Positions 25,791-34,877 of a DNA stretch of 55,216 bases are shown here, in pieces (position 1 is the first letter of the stretch; every line of letters starts with the position of its first letter). The notes under the pieces were generated by a model. That model worked only from the letters and a program-made list of their open reading frames with translations. It made no database searches and had not been told where the DNA came from. Made by a program: the position numbers and the translations under genes. Location: assembly GCA_016213725.1 (NCBI GenBank), contig JACQZS010000148.1, positions 1-55,216 of the forward strand. The letters are read 5' to 3'. Origin of the DNA: Acidobacteriota bacterium. GTDB lineage: Bacteria > Acidobacteriota > Terriglobia > Bryobacterales > Bryobacteraceae.

Positions 25791-27209
25791 GTGAAGCGTA
25801 AATGGAAGTGGATCCTAGGCATCGTTCTCGTTCTCGTCATTGCGGGAGGGACTTTTGCCAAGATCAAGATGGACCAGGGTGCCATCGTGGCGGTGCAAAC
25901 CGGCAAGGCGGTCCGGCAGGACCTCACCAGTCTGGTGACCGCGTCGGGCGAGATCAAGCCCAAGAATTATGTCAACATCGGCGCCAATGTCATGGGCCGC
26001 ATTATCGAAATCAACGTCAGGGAAGGCGAGCGCGTCCAGAGGAACCAGGTGCTTGCCCGCCTTGAGTCGGTCCAGGCTCAGGCCGATGTCCAGGCCCAGC
26101 AGGCTTCGCTCAACTCTTCCATGGCAGATTCCAGTGCCGCCGAGGCTGGTCTCAAGGCGATGGATGAGAACATCCGCACGAACGAGGCTAGCGTGGATCG
26201 CGCCAAGTCGGAACTGGAGCGCGCCCGGCTCGACTATGACCGTGCCCGCAAGTTGCTGGCCGACAAGCTCATTGCCCGCCAGGAATACGACTCCAAGAAA
26301 GCCGCGTTCGATTCGCAGGCCGCCTCTGTCCGTGAGGCCGAAGCCCGCCTCCTCCAGATGAAGGCCCAACGCGAGCAGACTGCGGCCCAGCTCTCTGCCG
26401 CCCAGCGGCGCGTCTCCCAGGTCAAGGCCACCCTCAGCCGCTTCTCCGACGTTCTGCAGAAGCACAACGCCGTCACGCCCATCGAAGGCGTCGTCACCAA
26501 CCTCCCGGTCCGCGTTGGCGAAACCGTCGTGCCCGGTGTCCAGAACTCCGCCGCTTCGCTCATCATGACCATCGCCGACATGAGCACCATCACGGCCGAA
26601 GTCAAAGTGGACGAAACCGACATCGTGAATGTGAAACTCGATCAACTGGCCGACGTTACCATCGACGCGATTCCCAACCGCACATTCAAGGGCAAAGTCA
26701 TCGAGATCGGCAACACCGCCATTCTCCGCTCCAGTGGCCTGGCCGCCAGCCAGAGCGCCGTCTCCAGCCAGGAAGCTAAAGATTTTAAAGTGGTTGTTGC
26801 CCTCATCGAGCCGCCCGTCGAGATCCGGCCCGGCCTCTCGTGCACGGCCAAGATCATCACAGCCACCCGCCAGAAAGCCCTCTCCATCCCCATCCAGGCC
26901 CTCACTGTCCGCCAGCGCGGAGACCTCGAGCCTGAGAAGAAGGGTAACGTTGTGGCCGCCTCCAACGCCGATCCAGATAAGCAGAAAAAACTCAACGAGG
27001 AACTGCAGGGCGCTTTCATCATCAAGAATGGCGTTGCCGAGTTCCGCGAAGTAAAGACCGGCATCACGGGGTCTACCGACATCGAGGTGCTGAGTGGCGT
27101 CAAGGATGGCGAAGAGATCATCACCGGTAGCTACAAAGTCATCCGGACTCTCCGCAACCAGGCCAAAGTGAAAGTTGACAACAAAGCGCCGGCGAAGTCG
27201 GAGTCCTAG
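25791..27209 (+). CDS. HlyD/MacA-like periplasmic adaptor (membrane fusion protein)
   Basis: This 472-residue protein from GTG 25791 (GAGGAG upstream) has one N-terminal membrane helix (about 7-24). A barrel/lipoyl half-motif follows (ASGEIKPKNYVNIGANVMGRI), then a long coiled-coil hairpin rich in Ala, Gln, Glu and Arg (about 85-220), the second lipoyl half (NAVTPIEGVVTNLPVRVGE) and beta-barrel domains. This is the layout of MacA-type adaptors working with MacB ABC transporters and an outer-membrane channel. The ATPase gene follows after 45 bases, but the expected permease does not. The C-terminal region (residues 370-410) is lysine-rich and less typical. Confidence 0.9.
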   Translation: MKRKWKWILGIVLVLVIAGGTFAKIKMDQGAIVAVQTGKAVRQDLTSLVTASGEIKPKNYVNIGANVMGRIIEINVREGERVQRNQVLARLESVQAQADVQAQQASLNSSMADSSAAEAGLKAMDENIRTNEASVDRAKSELERARLDYDRARKLLADKLIARQEYDSKKAAFDSQAASVREAEARLLQMKAQREQTAAQLSAAQRRVSQVKATLSRFSDVLQKHNAVTPIEGVVTNLPVRVGETVVPGVQNSAASLIMTIADMSTITAEVKVDETDIVNVKLDQLADVTIDAIPNRTFKGKVIEIGNTAILRSSGLAASQSAVSSQEAKDFKVVVALIEPPVEIRPGLSCTAKIITATRQKALSIPIQALTVRQRGDLEPEKKGNVVAASNADPDKQKKLNEELQGAFIIKNGVAEFREVKTGITGSTDIEVLSGVKDGEEIITGSYKVIRTLRNQAKVKVDNKAPAKSES

Positions 27210-27254
27210 CGTATCCCTCCGGCGGGAAGCACGGAAGAGAGAGAATACATCCAT

Positions 27255-28010
27255 ATGGCATCTGCGGCCTTGAACGAAAAGCTCGCGCGCGGCGAGGAAC
27301 TGAAGCGGAATAACATCGTCATCCGCACCTTCGATCTCTGGAAGACCTACATCATGGGCGACCAGGAGATCCACGCAGTCTCCGGTGTTGACGTCGAAAT
27401 CAAGCGCGGCGAATATGTCGCAATCATGGGCCCTTCCGGTTCCGGCAAGTCCACGCTGATGAACCTCATCGGCTGTCTGGATACACCCACCAAGGGCGAT
27501 TACTACATCAACGGCAACCTGGTCAGCGAAATGACCGACGACGAACTCGCCCGTATCCGCAACAAGGAAATCGGCTTCGTCTTCCAGACGTTCAACCTCC
27601 TGCCCCGCGCCACCGCGCTGCATAACGTCGAACTGCCCCTGATCTACGCCGGCATCCCGGCTGACGAGCGGATTGAGCGCGCCAAGCACGCCCTCAAGAT
27701 CACAGACCTGGAAAAGCGCATGTACCACAAGCCCAGCGAACTCTCCGGCGGCCAGCGCCAGAGAGTCGCTATCGCCCGCGCCCTGGTCAATGATCCCTCC
27801 ATTCTTCTGGCGGACGAACCCACCGGCAACCTCGACTCCGCCACCAGCGCGGAAATCATGGCCCTCTTCGAACGCCTCTACCAGCAGGGCAACACCATCG
27901 TCCTCGTCACCCACGAGCGCGATATCGCCGAGTACGCCCACCGCATCATCACCATCCGCGACGGCAAGGTCTCTCGCGACGAGCAGAATCCCCACCAGCG
28001 CGGCGCTTAA
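27255..28010 (+). CDS. ABC transporter ATP-binding protein, MacB/LolD-like, without adjacent permease
   Basis: This 251-residue ATPase has Walker [10 protein letters not shown] (59-67), Q-loop [10 protein letters not shown], signature LSGGQRQRV, Walker [13 protein letters not shown] and the switch histidine VTHE. The N-terminal 25 residues extend beyond the usual start. Sequence details, such as [13 protein letters not shown], fit the MacB/LolD subfamily, which drives FtsX-type permeases. The adaptor upstream supports an efflux or lipoprotein-release role. No permease is encoded here; the next gene is a pseudouridine synthase starting 31 bases later. It may work with a permease encoded elsewhere. 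Confidence 0.93.
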   Translation: MASAALNEKLARGEELKRNNIVIRTFDLWKTYIMGDQEIHAVSGVDVEIKRGEYVAIMGPSGSGKSTLMNLIGCLDTPTKGDYYINGNLVSEMTDDELARIRNKEIGFVFQTFNLLPRATALHNVELPLIYAGIPADERIERAKHALKITDLEKRMYHKPSELSGGQRQRVAIARALVNDPSILLADEPTGNLDSATSAEIMALFERLYQQGNTIVLVTHERDIAEYAHRIITIRDGKVSRDEQNPHQRGA

Positions 28011-28041
28011 CCGCCTGCCGGACTGCGTTAGCCTGTCAGCA

Positions 28042-28938
28042 GTGCCCATCTTCACCGCAGATGCGGACGCCGCCGGCGTCCGCCTCGACCACTTTCTCTC
28101 CGCCCGCCTGCCGGAGTTCAGCCGCTCCCGCCTCACCTCCTGGATCGCCGAGGGCCGAGTCACCCTCAACGGAACTCCGGCCAAGCCGTCCGCCAAACTG
28201 AAGTCCGGTGACCTCATCGACGTCCAACCAGTTGAGCTGAAACCCCTGCGAGCTTCCGCTGAGGAGATCCCCCTCGACATCCTCTACGAGGATTCCGACG
28301 TTGTCGCCATCAACAAGCCCTCAGGCATGGTGGTCCATGCCGGCGCCGGCCAGCACTCCGGCACGCTGGTCAACGCCCTGCTCCACCACTTCCAGGCCCT
28401 CTCCTCCGTCGGAGGCGACCTGCGGCCGGGCATCGTCCACCGCCTCGATAAGGGCACTTCCGGTGTCATGCTCGTCGCCCGCACCGATGCGGCGCACCGC
28501 GAACTCGCTCGCCAGTTTGCCGAACGGGACGTCAAGAAGACATACCTCGCCCTGGTGCAGGGCCGGGTCCGCGTTGAAACAGGCAGCATCGATTCCGCCA
28601 TCACTCGCGACCCCATCCGCCGCACCCGCATGACCGCTCGCCTTGGAACCGGCCGCCCCGCCTACACCGAATTCCGGGTTCTCGAACGCCTGCCCCGCCA
28701 TACCCTGCTCCAGGTCCGCATCGGCACCGGCCGTACGCACCAGATTCGCGTCCACCTCTCCCAATTCGGCTACCCCATCGCAGGCGACTCGCTCTACGGC
28801 GGCGCCCGCGCGCCCGAAGACCGCCCCTGGCTCCACTCCTGGCGCATTGAATTCTCGTCTCCGTCCACCGGCCGCCTCGTCCAACTGGAGGCTCCCATCC
28901 CACCCGAGCTTGAGGCGTGGAAACAACGGCTCCTATAA
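28042..28938 (+). CDS. RluA/RluD-family pseudouridine synthase
   Basis: This enzyme converts specific uridines in rRNA (RluD type: large-subunit helix 69) to pseudouridine. The 298-residue protein begins with an S4 RNA-binding domain (GVRLDHFLSARL; LVT-like GRVTLNG). The catalytic Asp136 is in HRLDKGTSG. Other family blocks are INKPSGMVVHAG, KTYLALVQG, GTGRTHQIRVHL and HSWRIEF. The start is GTG 28042; it lies 31 bases after the ABC ATPase stop. Whether it is RluD or another RluA paralogue cannot be settled by sight, so no symbol is assigned. Confidence 0.93.
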   Translation: MPIFTADADAAGVRLDHFLSARLPEFSRSRLTSWIAEGRVTLNGTPAKPSAKLKSGDLIDVQPVELKPLRASAEEIPLDILYEDSDVVAINKPSGMVVHAGAGQHSGTLVNALLHHFQALSSVGGDLRPGIVHRLDKGTSGVMLVARTDAAHRELARQFAERDVKKTYLALVQGRVRVETGSIDSAITRDPIRRTRMTARLGTGRPAYTEFRVLERLPRHTLLQVRIGTGRTHQIRVHLSQFGYPIAGDSLYGGARAPEDRPWLHSWRIEFSSPSTGRLVQLEAPIPPELEAWKQRLL

Positions 28939-28948
28939 TCAAAGTGCG

Positions 28949-29869
28949 ATGAATCGACGCGAGTTTCTTTCCGCAGCCGCCGCCGTACCCGCGCTGGCTC
29001 AACAACAACAGGCTCCTGACCCCTCCCAGACCATCACTCTCGAGGTCAATCGCGTCAACATCCTGTTCACCGTCTCAGACCGTAAGGGCCGCTTCGTCAA
29101 CAATCTCATGCGCGACGAATTCGAGGTCTACGAGAACAAGAAGAAGCAGAAAATCCTCGAGTTCGTCACCGAATCCAATATCCCCCTGCGCCTCGCCCTC
29201 CTCGTCGATACCAGCAACTCCATCCGCAATCGCTTCCGCTTCGAAGTGGAAACCGCCAGCCAGTTCCTGGCCAGCGTCGTCCGGCCCGAGCAGGACCGGG
29301 CCCTGATCTTCGGCTTTGACACCGCGCCGTATCTCGTCCAGGGCCTGACCAACGACACCGCCGTCCTCGGCCGCAAGCTCCGCGATCTCCGCCCCGGCGG
29401 CGGCACCGCGCTCTTCGAAACCATATTCATCGCCTGCCGCGACCACCTCGGCAAAGAACAGCCCAAGCACAAATTCCGCCGCGCCCTCATCCTGATCGGC
29501 GACGGTGAGGATAACTCTTCGCACTTCACCCGCGACCAGGCCCTCGAGATGGCTCACAAGACCGACACGCTGATCTACGCCATCTCGACGAACATGACCA
29601 AAATCGAAACCGACGGCGACAAGCTTCTCAAGTACTTCTGCTCTGAAACCGGCGGCCTCGCATTCTTCCCCTTCAAGGCCGAAGACTTGGCCCAGGATTT
29701 CGAGAACATTGCCAACGAGCTGCGCTCCCAGTACAGCATCCTCTACCGGCCCGAGCCGCTCAACCCCGACGGCAAGTACCACACCATCCAGGTCAAGGTA
29801 CGCGAACGCAAGGACGTCGTCGTTCGCGCCCGCAAAGGTTATTACGCCGATGGGCGGGGCGGCGAATAA
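28949..29869 (+). CDS. exported VWFA-domain protein (acidobacterial TIGR03436-like)
   Basis: This 306-residue protein has a Tat-like signal start (MNRREFLSAAAAVPALAQ). The next section, NRVNILFTVSDRKGRFVNNL then DEFEVYENKKKQKI, is the typical lead-in of VWFA-related proteins in Acidobacteria. The von Willebrand A domain follows, with MIDAS motif LLVDTSNS (Asp87, Ser89, Ser91), a Thr in GGGTALF and an Asp in LIGDGED. It probably binds a metal and mediates protein contacts outside the cytoplasm. Such proteins occur in many copies in Solibacter-type genomes without known partners. It starts 10 bases after the pseudouridine synthase. Confidence 0.85.
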   Translation: MNRREFLSAAAAVPALAQQQQAPDPSQTITLEVNRVNILFTVSDRKGRFVNNLMRDEFEVYENKKKQKILEFVTESNIPLRLALLVDTSNSIRNRFRFEVETASQFLASVVRPEQDRALIFGFDTAPYLVQGLTNDTAVLGRKLRDLRPGGGTALFETIFIACRDHLGKEQPKHKFRRALILIGDGEDNSSHFTRDQALEMAHKTDTLIYAISTNMTKIETDGDKLLKYFCSETGGLAFFPFKAEDLAQDFENIANELRSQYSILYRPEPLNPDGKYHTIQVKVRERKDVVVRARKGYYADGRGGE

Positions 29870-29888
29870 TCTCCAGCCGCCCCCGCTG

Positions 29889-32174
29889 TCATCTCGCTGG
29901 CAGGCTCACTCCAACCAGTTGCGCGTTCTCCCGGATGAGTTCACCTTCCCGTGCGATCTTTGAGTTCTCGGGATCCCACCGCCCAGCCTGGGCATTGAGG
30001 TTCAGCGCCATCTCCACCAGCGGCTTCAATCTCGCGGCGGGCTCTCCTGCCCGCGCCGCCGCCAGGTAACTGTGCGCCAGAGCCAACAGGCGCAGCGCCT
30101 GGACGTCCATCGCCGAACCTGCGGAGATCTCCTTCATCTCGGCGATCGCCGCTTCCAGCTTCTCCCGGGCCTGCGCCGGTCTGCTCCAGTTCACATAGAT
30201 GTGGCCGGTTTCCATGGTGTTGCGCGCCAGCAACCAGCGAGCTGACATATCCTGCGGGTCGCGGGCTAGCGAGACTCTCCCCAGTGCGTCGCTCTCTTGA
30301 TAGTCATTGAGAGCCTCCTGATACCGCCCCATCTCCCGCAGCAAATATCCGTGCGCCGCCAGATGGCCGGCCAGATCAAGCTTCTCTCCATTGAGCTTCT
30401 CCAGTCCGTTCTCGTCTGGCTGTCGTCGAGCCGCCTCCCCGAGCGCCGCCACAACGGCACGCTTCCATGCCAGCGCCAGGTCTCTGAGGCGCAGACACTC
30501 CGCAAACTGCCTCCTTTCGAACGGAACGCGGGACAGCGTCATCGTCAGGCCCACCCGCAGGTTCATCCGCCGCACCGCCGCGGCGTCGCCCGGCAGTGGC
30601 GCCTGCTCCTCCGGTTCCAGCAGCGCCAGCCCCGCCTGCGCCGTCCTGGTGCACTCATCGAGTTGCCCCAGTTCGACCAGCACGGACGCCAGCGCACTGT
30701 GTTTTTCGGCCGAATTGGCCACCCACTCGGCTCTTCCCGGATCGCTCCGCCGCAGCAGTTCCGCCAGCTCCAGGGAGCGCCTCATGAGCGCCGCCCCCTC
30801 CTCGCTGTGCCCCAGGCTCCGCCGGGCCGGATGGCCGTGCAACATGCCCAGTTCCATGAGCCCGTTGGAAAGAACGTGCAATAACCGGGGGTCTCTTGAG
30901 CCGCGGTCCACGCGCGCCTGCAGGTTCTTGATCACCTCCAACATCGCATCGTTGGGAATCTGTGGTGAAATCCGCGTGAAACGGCTCGACGCCGCCATCG
31001 CGCTGATCTGGTGCTCCAGCACGTCCAGGTCTCCACTCAAATCGGCCGCTTCCTGCCTGAGGCCGTGCCAGCTGAAGCCCGCCCACACCACAACCACCAG
31101 TGCCGCCGACAAAGCCGCGAACGTCATGGGCCGCAGCAGGTGCCTGTGAGCCGGCGCCAGTTTCGGCCGGAGTGCGGAGATAAAGTCCGCAATCGAGGGA
31201 TACCGCTCCGCCGGCTCCTTTGAAAGTGCCCGCTTCAACACCCTCGCCAGCCCGGTTGACATCTCCCGCGCTTGCTTCAGGCCCGTTTCCACATTCTCAA
31301 ACGGTTGCGGTTTCCAGTTCGTCAACATCTCCAGCAGGATCAGGGCAAAGCTGTATTGGTCACTCGCTGCCGAGGGCTTTCCAGCCAGTTGCTCCGGTGC
31401 CGAATACGCGAGGGATCCGGCCGATACTGCCGCCACACTTCCGCCCGATCGCGCGATGCCAAAGTCCACCAGCACCGGTGACATCGACCCGCTCCCCTCC
31501 TGCCGCAGAAGAATGTTCGACGGTTTCAGGTCCAGATGCCATACCCCGGCATCGTGCGAAACCTGCAACGCCGACGCCAGCGCCAGCGCGATGTTCCATG
31601 TGCGCTCCGGCGACAATCGCCCCCCAACCAGAGCCTGCCGCAGCGACTGCCCGGGGACATACTCCAGCACGAGATACTGCACGCCCTCCGGCGTTACTCC
31701 CGAATCGATCGGCGACGAAACCGACGGATGCCTCACCCGCGCCAGCGCCGTCAACTCCCGGTCCAGCACGTCCTGGGCTGAGGAATTCGGATGCAGCACT
31801 TTCACTGCGACGTGCCGCCCCTGCAGCTTTGCGTCCTTCGCCAGATAAACCCGCCCGAACCCGCCCGCTCCTAATTCCCGCTCAATCTCGTAGCGATCCC
31901 CAATCATGGCCGGCGGGCACGGCTGCGGTGCCTCCGCGGCCACCTGCTTTGCTACCAGGACCCGCTCCAGGAGGCGCTGTTTCAAACTGCGATCCAGCAT
32001 GCCCTCTCTCTGCGCGTGTGCCGACAACATCCTCCTCAGCAGGTTTTCCAGGTGCTCATCGCCGCCACAGCTCTTGCGGACGAACTCGTCCTGCTCCGAC
32101 ACCTGCAACTCCACAGCCTCGTCGAACAGCGGCCTGAGCCGGGCCCACATTGCTGCGTCTGCGGCGCTCGGCAT
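29889..32174 (-). CDS. transmembrane Ser/Thr protein kinase with sensor/TPR-like C-domain
   Basis: This 761-residue protein has an N-terminal helical region (1-90) and a kinase domain (about 95-340). The kinase has a glycine loop GAGGFGRVY, Lys125 in VAVKVL, catalytic loop HLDLKPSN (213-220), DFG at 237-239 and a YSAPEQL activation end. The catalytic loop carries Leu instead of Arg before Asp, so it is a non-RD kinase and probably needs no activation-loop phosphorylation. A membrane helix (about 352-372) leads to an extracytoplasmic helical region with repeat-like segments resembling TPR. The sigma factor gene lies directly upstream, with only 7 bases between them; the kinase probably acts on that sigma. 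Confidence 0.9.
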   Translation of the reverse strand: MPSAADAAMWARLRPLFDEAVELQVSEQDEFVRKSCGGDEHLENLLRRMLSAHAQREGMLDRSLKQRLLERVLVAKQVAAEAPQPCPPAMIGDRYEIERELGAGGFGRVYLAKDAKLQGRHVAVKVLHPNSSAQDVLDRELTALARVRHPSVSSPIDSGVTPEGVQYLVLEYVPGQSLRQALVGGRLSPERTWNIALALASALQVSHDAGVWHLDLKPSNILLRQEGSGSMSPVLVDFGIARSGGSVAAVSAGSLAYSAPEQLAGKPSAASDQYSFALILLEMLTNWKPQPFENVETGLKQAREMSTGLARVLKRALSKEPAERYPSIADFISALRPKLAPAHRHLLRPMTFAALSAALVVVVWAGFSWHGLRQEAADLSGDLDVLEHQISAMAASSRFTRISPQIPNDAMLEVIKNLQARVDRGSRDPRLLHVLSNGLMELGMLHGHPARRSLGHSEEGAALMRRSLELAELLRRSDPGRAEWVANSAEKHSALASVLVELGQLDECTRTAQAGLALLEPEEQAPLPGDAAAVRRMNLRVGLTMTLSRVPFERRQFAECLRLRDLALAWKRAVVAALGEAARRQPDENGLEKLNGEKLDLAGHLAAHGYLLREMGRYQEALNDYQESDALGRVSLARDPQDMSARWLLARNTMETGHIYVNWSRPAQAREKLEAAIAEMKEISAGSAMDVQALRLLALAHSYLAAARAGEPAARLKPLVEMALNLNAQAGRWDPENSKIAREGELIRENAQLVGVSLPAR

Positions 32175-32181
32175 CTCTTGC

Positions 32182-32760
32182 TCACTCGGATTTGCTGGAG
32201 TCCAGCGCGTCCAGCAGCCACGCCCGCGCGGCGTCCCAATCCCGCTGCACCGTCCTCACGGTCACGCCCAGCTTGTCCGAAATCTCTTCCCGGGATAGCC
32301 CCGAGAAGAAGCGCAATTCCACCACTTCCGCCGCCCGTGCGTCCATCTGCCGCAGCTGCGCCAGCAGATCGTCCAGAACCAATAGCGATTCCAATTCCTG
32401 CGCCGAAACATCCTGGTTCTCCACCAACTGGTCCGTCGGAACGCCCCCGCCTCTCCGTTGCGCCAGCCGCGCTCGCGCGTGCTCCACCAGGATTCGCCGC
32501 ATCTGCCGCCCCGCCAGCGCCATCATGTGGAGCCGGTTCTTCATCTCCACTTCGCTCTGCAGAAACAGCCGGATCACGGCTTCGTGCACCAGATCCGTCG
32601 ATTGCATCGTGTGGTCGTCCCGCTCATTCCGCAACAGGTGCGAGGCGAGCGTTCGAAATGAGGGATAGACGGCGTCCAGAAGCCGGTCCAGGGCGTCCTT
32701 TCGCCCGGCCCGGGCTGCTTCAATCAGTACGGTGATTTCGCCTGACGGCGGAGCTTCCAT
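32182..32760 (-). CDS. ECF-like sigma-70 factor linked to a Ser/Thr kinase
   Basis: This 192-residue sigma factor has region 2 (about 15-90, including STDLVHEAVIRLF) and region 4 (about 130-190, ELRFFSGLSREEISDKLGVTVRTVQRDW, an HTH). It belongs to the TIGR02999/Sig70_ECF-like group common in Acidobacteria and Planctomycetes. Region 2.2 carries TMQST where ordinary ECF factors have acidic residues. In Vibrio EcfP a threonine here must be phosphorylated by its partner kinase for activity, and the kinase gene immediately downstream fits that model. The start is ATG 32760, with TTTGGAG seven bases upstream. No anti-sigma factor is adjacent. Confidence 0.9.
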   Translation of the reverse strand: MEAPPSGEITVLIEAARAGRKDALDRLLDAVYPSFRTLASHLLRNERDDHTMQSTDLVHEAVIRLFLQSEVEMKNRLHMMALAGRQMRRILVEHARARLAQRRGGGVPTDQLVENQDVSAQELESLLVLDDLLAQLRQMDARAAEVVELRFFSGLSREEISDKLGVTVRTVQRDWDAARAWLLDALDSSKSE

Positions 32761-32962
32761 TGGTCGACTCCAAATGCGCTCTCCGCGAAATCGCAAAGAT
32801 CTGCTTAGTTCATCTTACTAACAAAGCTGATTCAATCCGAAAGACCACCTTCCTTCCCGCCCTTCTCCGCATCTTCGTCAGCGGCGGACCTCCGCCTGAA
32901 AGATAATGAAATCAGCTGGTCCTCTGATCTGTCCGATTCAAAGTGAAGGATTCAACCGCGAA

Positions 32963-34861
32963 ATGAATGCAATCTTGGCGCTGGCTGCCGCCGGATTCGC
33001 CCTCGCGCCCGTCTGGGCTCAGGGCACGGCTTCCCGACCGGTGCCCGCTGCCGCCCCTGCGGCCGTGCACAGCCCCTACGGCGAAGTGCCCGCTCTCTCC
33101 TTGCCCGTTCCTCCTCGCCCTGTCGCGGGCGCCGTCGCGATCCTGCCCATTTCGCAGGTCAAACCCGGTATGAAGGGCGTCGCCTGGACCGTCTTCCAGG
33201 GCACCGAGCCTGAGGCCGTTCCCGTCGAGATCATCGGCCGCTGGGAGAACAACTGGGGCCCTCGCCAGGACACCATCCTCGCCAAGCTCGGCGGAAAGGC
33301 CGCCAAAACAAATGTCGCCGGCGGAATGAGCGGCAGCCCCGTCTACATCGACGGAAAACTCATCGGCGCCATCGCTCTTCGCATCAGCGTATTCTCCCCG
33401 GATGCCATCTGCGGCATCACTCCCATCGAGCAAATGCTCGAAATCAACTCCATCGACGCCAGCCGTCCCGCCAGTCCGAAAACACCCCAGGTCGCCCTTT
33501 TCGAGAAGCCGGAAATCCCTGTTCCCGCATCCCTGCTTGCCGGCGGCGCCACGCTTACGCCCATTGAAACCCCGCTCGCCCTCGCCGGCTTCCACGAATC
33601 CACTCTTCGCGAATTCCAGCCCTATTTCGAACAGATGGGCATCGCCGCCGTCCGGGGCGGCGCCGGCGGCGCCCTTCGCTCCACCACGCCTGCCCCCGGC
33701 TGGCAAAGCTCGCTCAAGCCCGGAGAAGCCATCGCCGGCGTCCTCGTCTCCGGCGACATGAGCATCACCGGCCTGGGCACCGTCACCTACAATGACGGCA
33801 AGCGCGTTCTCGGCTTCGGCCACAGCTTCTTCAACCTCGGCCCCGTCAGCATGCCCATGGCCAAGGGCGAAGTCCTCATGGTCCTCTCCAGCCAGTTCCA
33901 GCCCAACAAATTCGCCAATACCAAAGAGATCGTCGGCGCTCTCCGCCAGGACCGCCACTCCGGCATCATGGGCGAACTAGGCGCTGTCGCCGAGACCATC
34001 CCCGTCTCTCTCAAGCTCCGCTCCGAACCGGCCCCCGGCTTCCCCACCGGTGAGCGCGAATACCGCTTCAATGTGTTCGTCCACCCCAAGTGGACCCCCT
34101 TCCTGATGCTTCTCACCACCTACAACACGCTGCAGGACCTCAACTCCACCGCCGCCGACGATGCCACCTACTTCCTCCGCGGCCGCGTTGAACTCGAGGG
34201 CGCTCCTCCGCTCGAAATCTCCACCCGCGTCGTCTCCGGCGAGAGCCCCATGCCCGCCGCCATGCAAGTCGGTGCCTGGTGGGCCGACAAGTTCAGCCGC
34301 CTCTTCCAGAACCAGCGCGCGGTCCCCGCCATCAAGCGCGTGGACGTCACTCTTGAAATGTCATCCTCCCGCAAAATCGCGGTCATCGAGAATGCCTGGC
34401 TCGATCAGACCGATGTCGCGCCGGGAGCCAGACTCTCCGGGAAGGTGGCCCTCCGCCCGTTCCGCGGCGACCGCATCGTCCGGCCCTTCCAGATCACTCT
34501 CCCCGCCAACCTCCCTCCCGGTGAGCACCGCCTCTTCGTCGGAGACTCCACTGCCGTCAACCGCGCCTCCACCATGGCCGTCATGCTCCAACGTGATCTC
34601 GATATCCCCCAGACGGTCCAGTTGCTCAATCAGGAAAAACCCAACGACCGCCTCTACGTCGCCCTCATCGAGCCTCGCCCCACGGTCTACGATGACGACC
34701 ACGCCCTCCGCGGCGTCCCCGCTTCCGTCCTCAACGTCATGCAATCTTCTTCCCCGGGACGCCCCATGCCCGGCATGCCGGAATCCGTCCGCGTGCTCGA
34801 CGAATCCTCGTTGGGCCAAATCGTCAGCGGCGCCACGACGCTGCGCTTCAAAGTGAGATAG
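32963..34861 (+). CDS. secreted SpoIVB-type S55-like peptidase domain protein (permuted motif order)
   Basis: This 632-residue protein has a signal peptide (about 1-20). Residues 60-165 match the SpoIVB/S55-like pattern seen in acidobacteria: PGMKGVAWTVFQG, GPRQDTILAKL, then GMSGSPVYIDGKLIGAIALR with the presumed nucleophile Ser123, and GITPIEQM. A second block, GLGTVTYNDGKRVLGFGHSFF with His287, matches the His motif of SpoIVB (GIGTLT...GALGH). In SpoIVB the His block precedes the Ser block; here the order is reversed. The C-terminal half is beta-rich and unknown. The start was chosen at ATG 32963 for the signal peptide. The propeller gene follows after 16 bases. Confidence 0.75.
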   Translation: MNAILALAAAGFALAPVWAQGTASRPVPAAAPAAVHSPYGEVPALSLPVPPRPVAGAVAILPISQVKPGMKGVAWTVFQGTEPEAVPVEIIGRWENNWGPRQDTILAKLGGKAAKTNVAGGMSGSPVYIDGKLIGAIALRISVFSPDAICGITPIEQMLEINSIDASRPASPKTPQVALFEKPEIPVPASLLAGGATLTPIETPLALAGFHESTLREFQPYFEQMGIAAVRGGAGGALRSTTPAPGWQSSLKPGEAIAGVLVSGDMSITGLGTVTYNDGKRVLGFGHSFFNLGPVSMPMAKGEVLMVLSSQFQPNKFANTKEIVGALRQDRHSGIMGELGAVAETIPVSLKLRSEPAPGFPTGEREYRFNVFVHPKWTPFLMLLTTYNTLQDLNSTAADDATYFLRGRVELEGAPPLEISTRVVSGESPMPAAMQVGAWWADKFSRLFQNQRAVPAIKRVDVTLEMSSSRKIAVIENAWLDQTDVAPGARLSGKVALRPFRGDRIVRPFQITLPANLPPGEHRLFVGDSTAVNRASTMAVMLQRDLDIPQTVQLLNQEKPNDRLYVALIEPRPTVYDDDHALRGVPASVLNVMQSSSPGRPMPGMPESVRVLDESSLGQIVSGATTLRFKVR

Positions 34862-34877
34862 GAAACACCTTCCAATC

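Noticed and set aside
25815..28280. 821-residue open frame on the minus strand under the efflux genes
   Set aside because: It lies opposite the MacA-like adaptor, ABC ATPase and pseudouridine synthase genes, all with strong motifs; its composition is that of a reverse-complement shadow.
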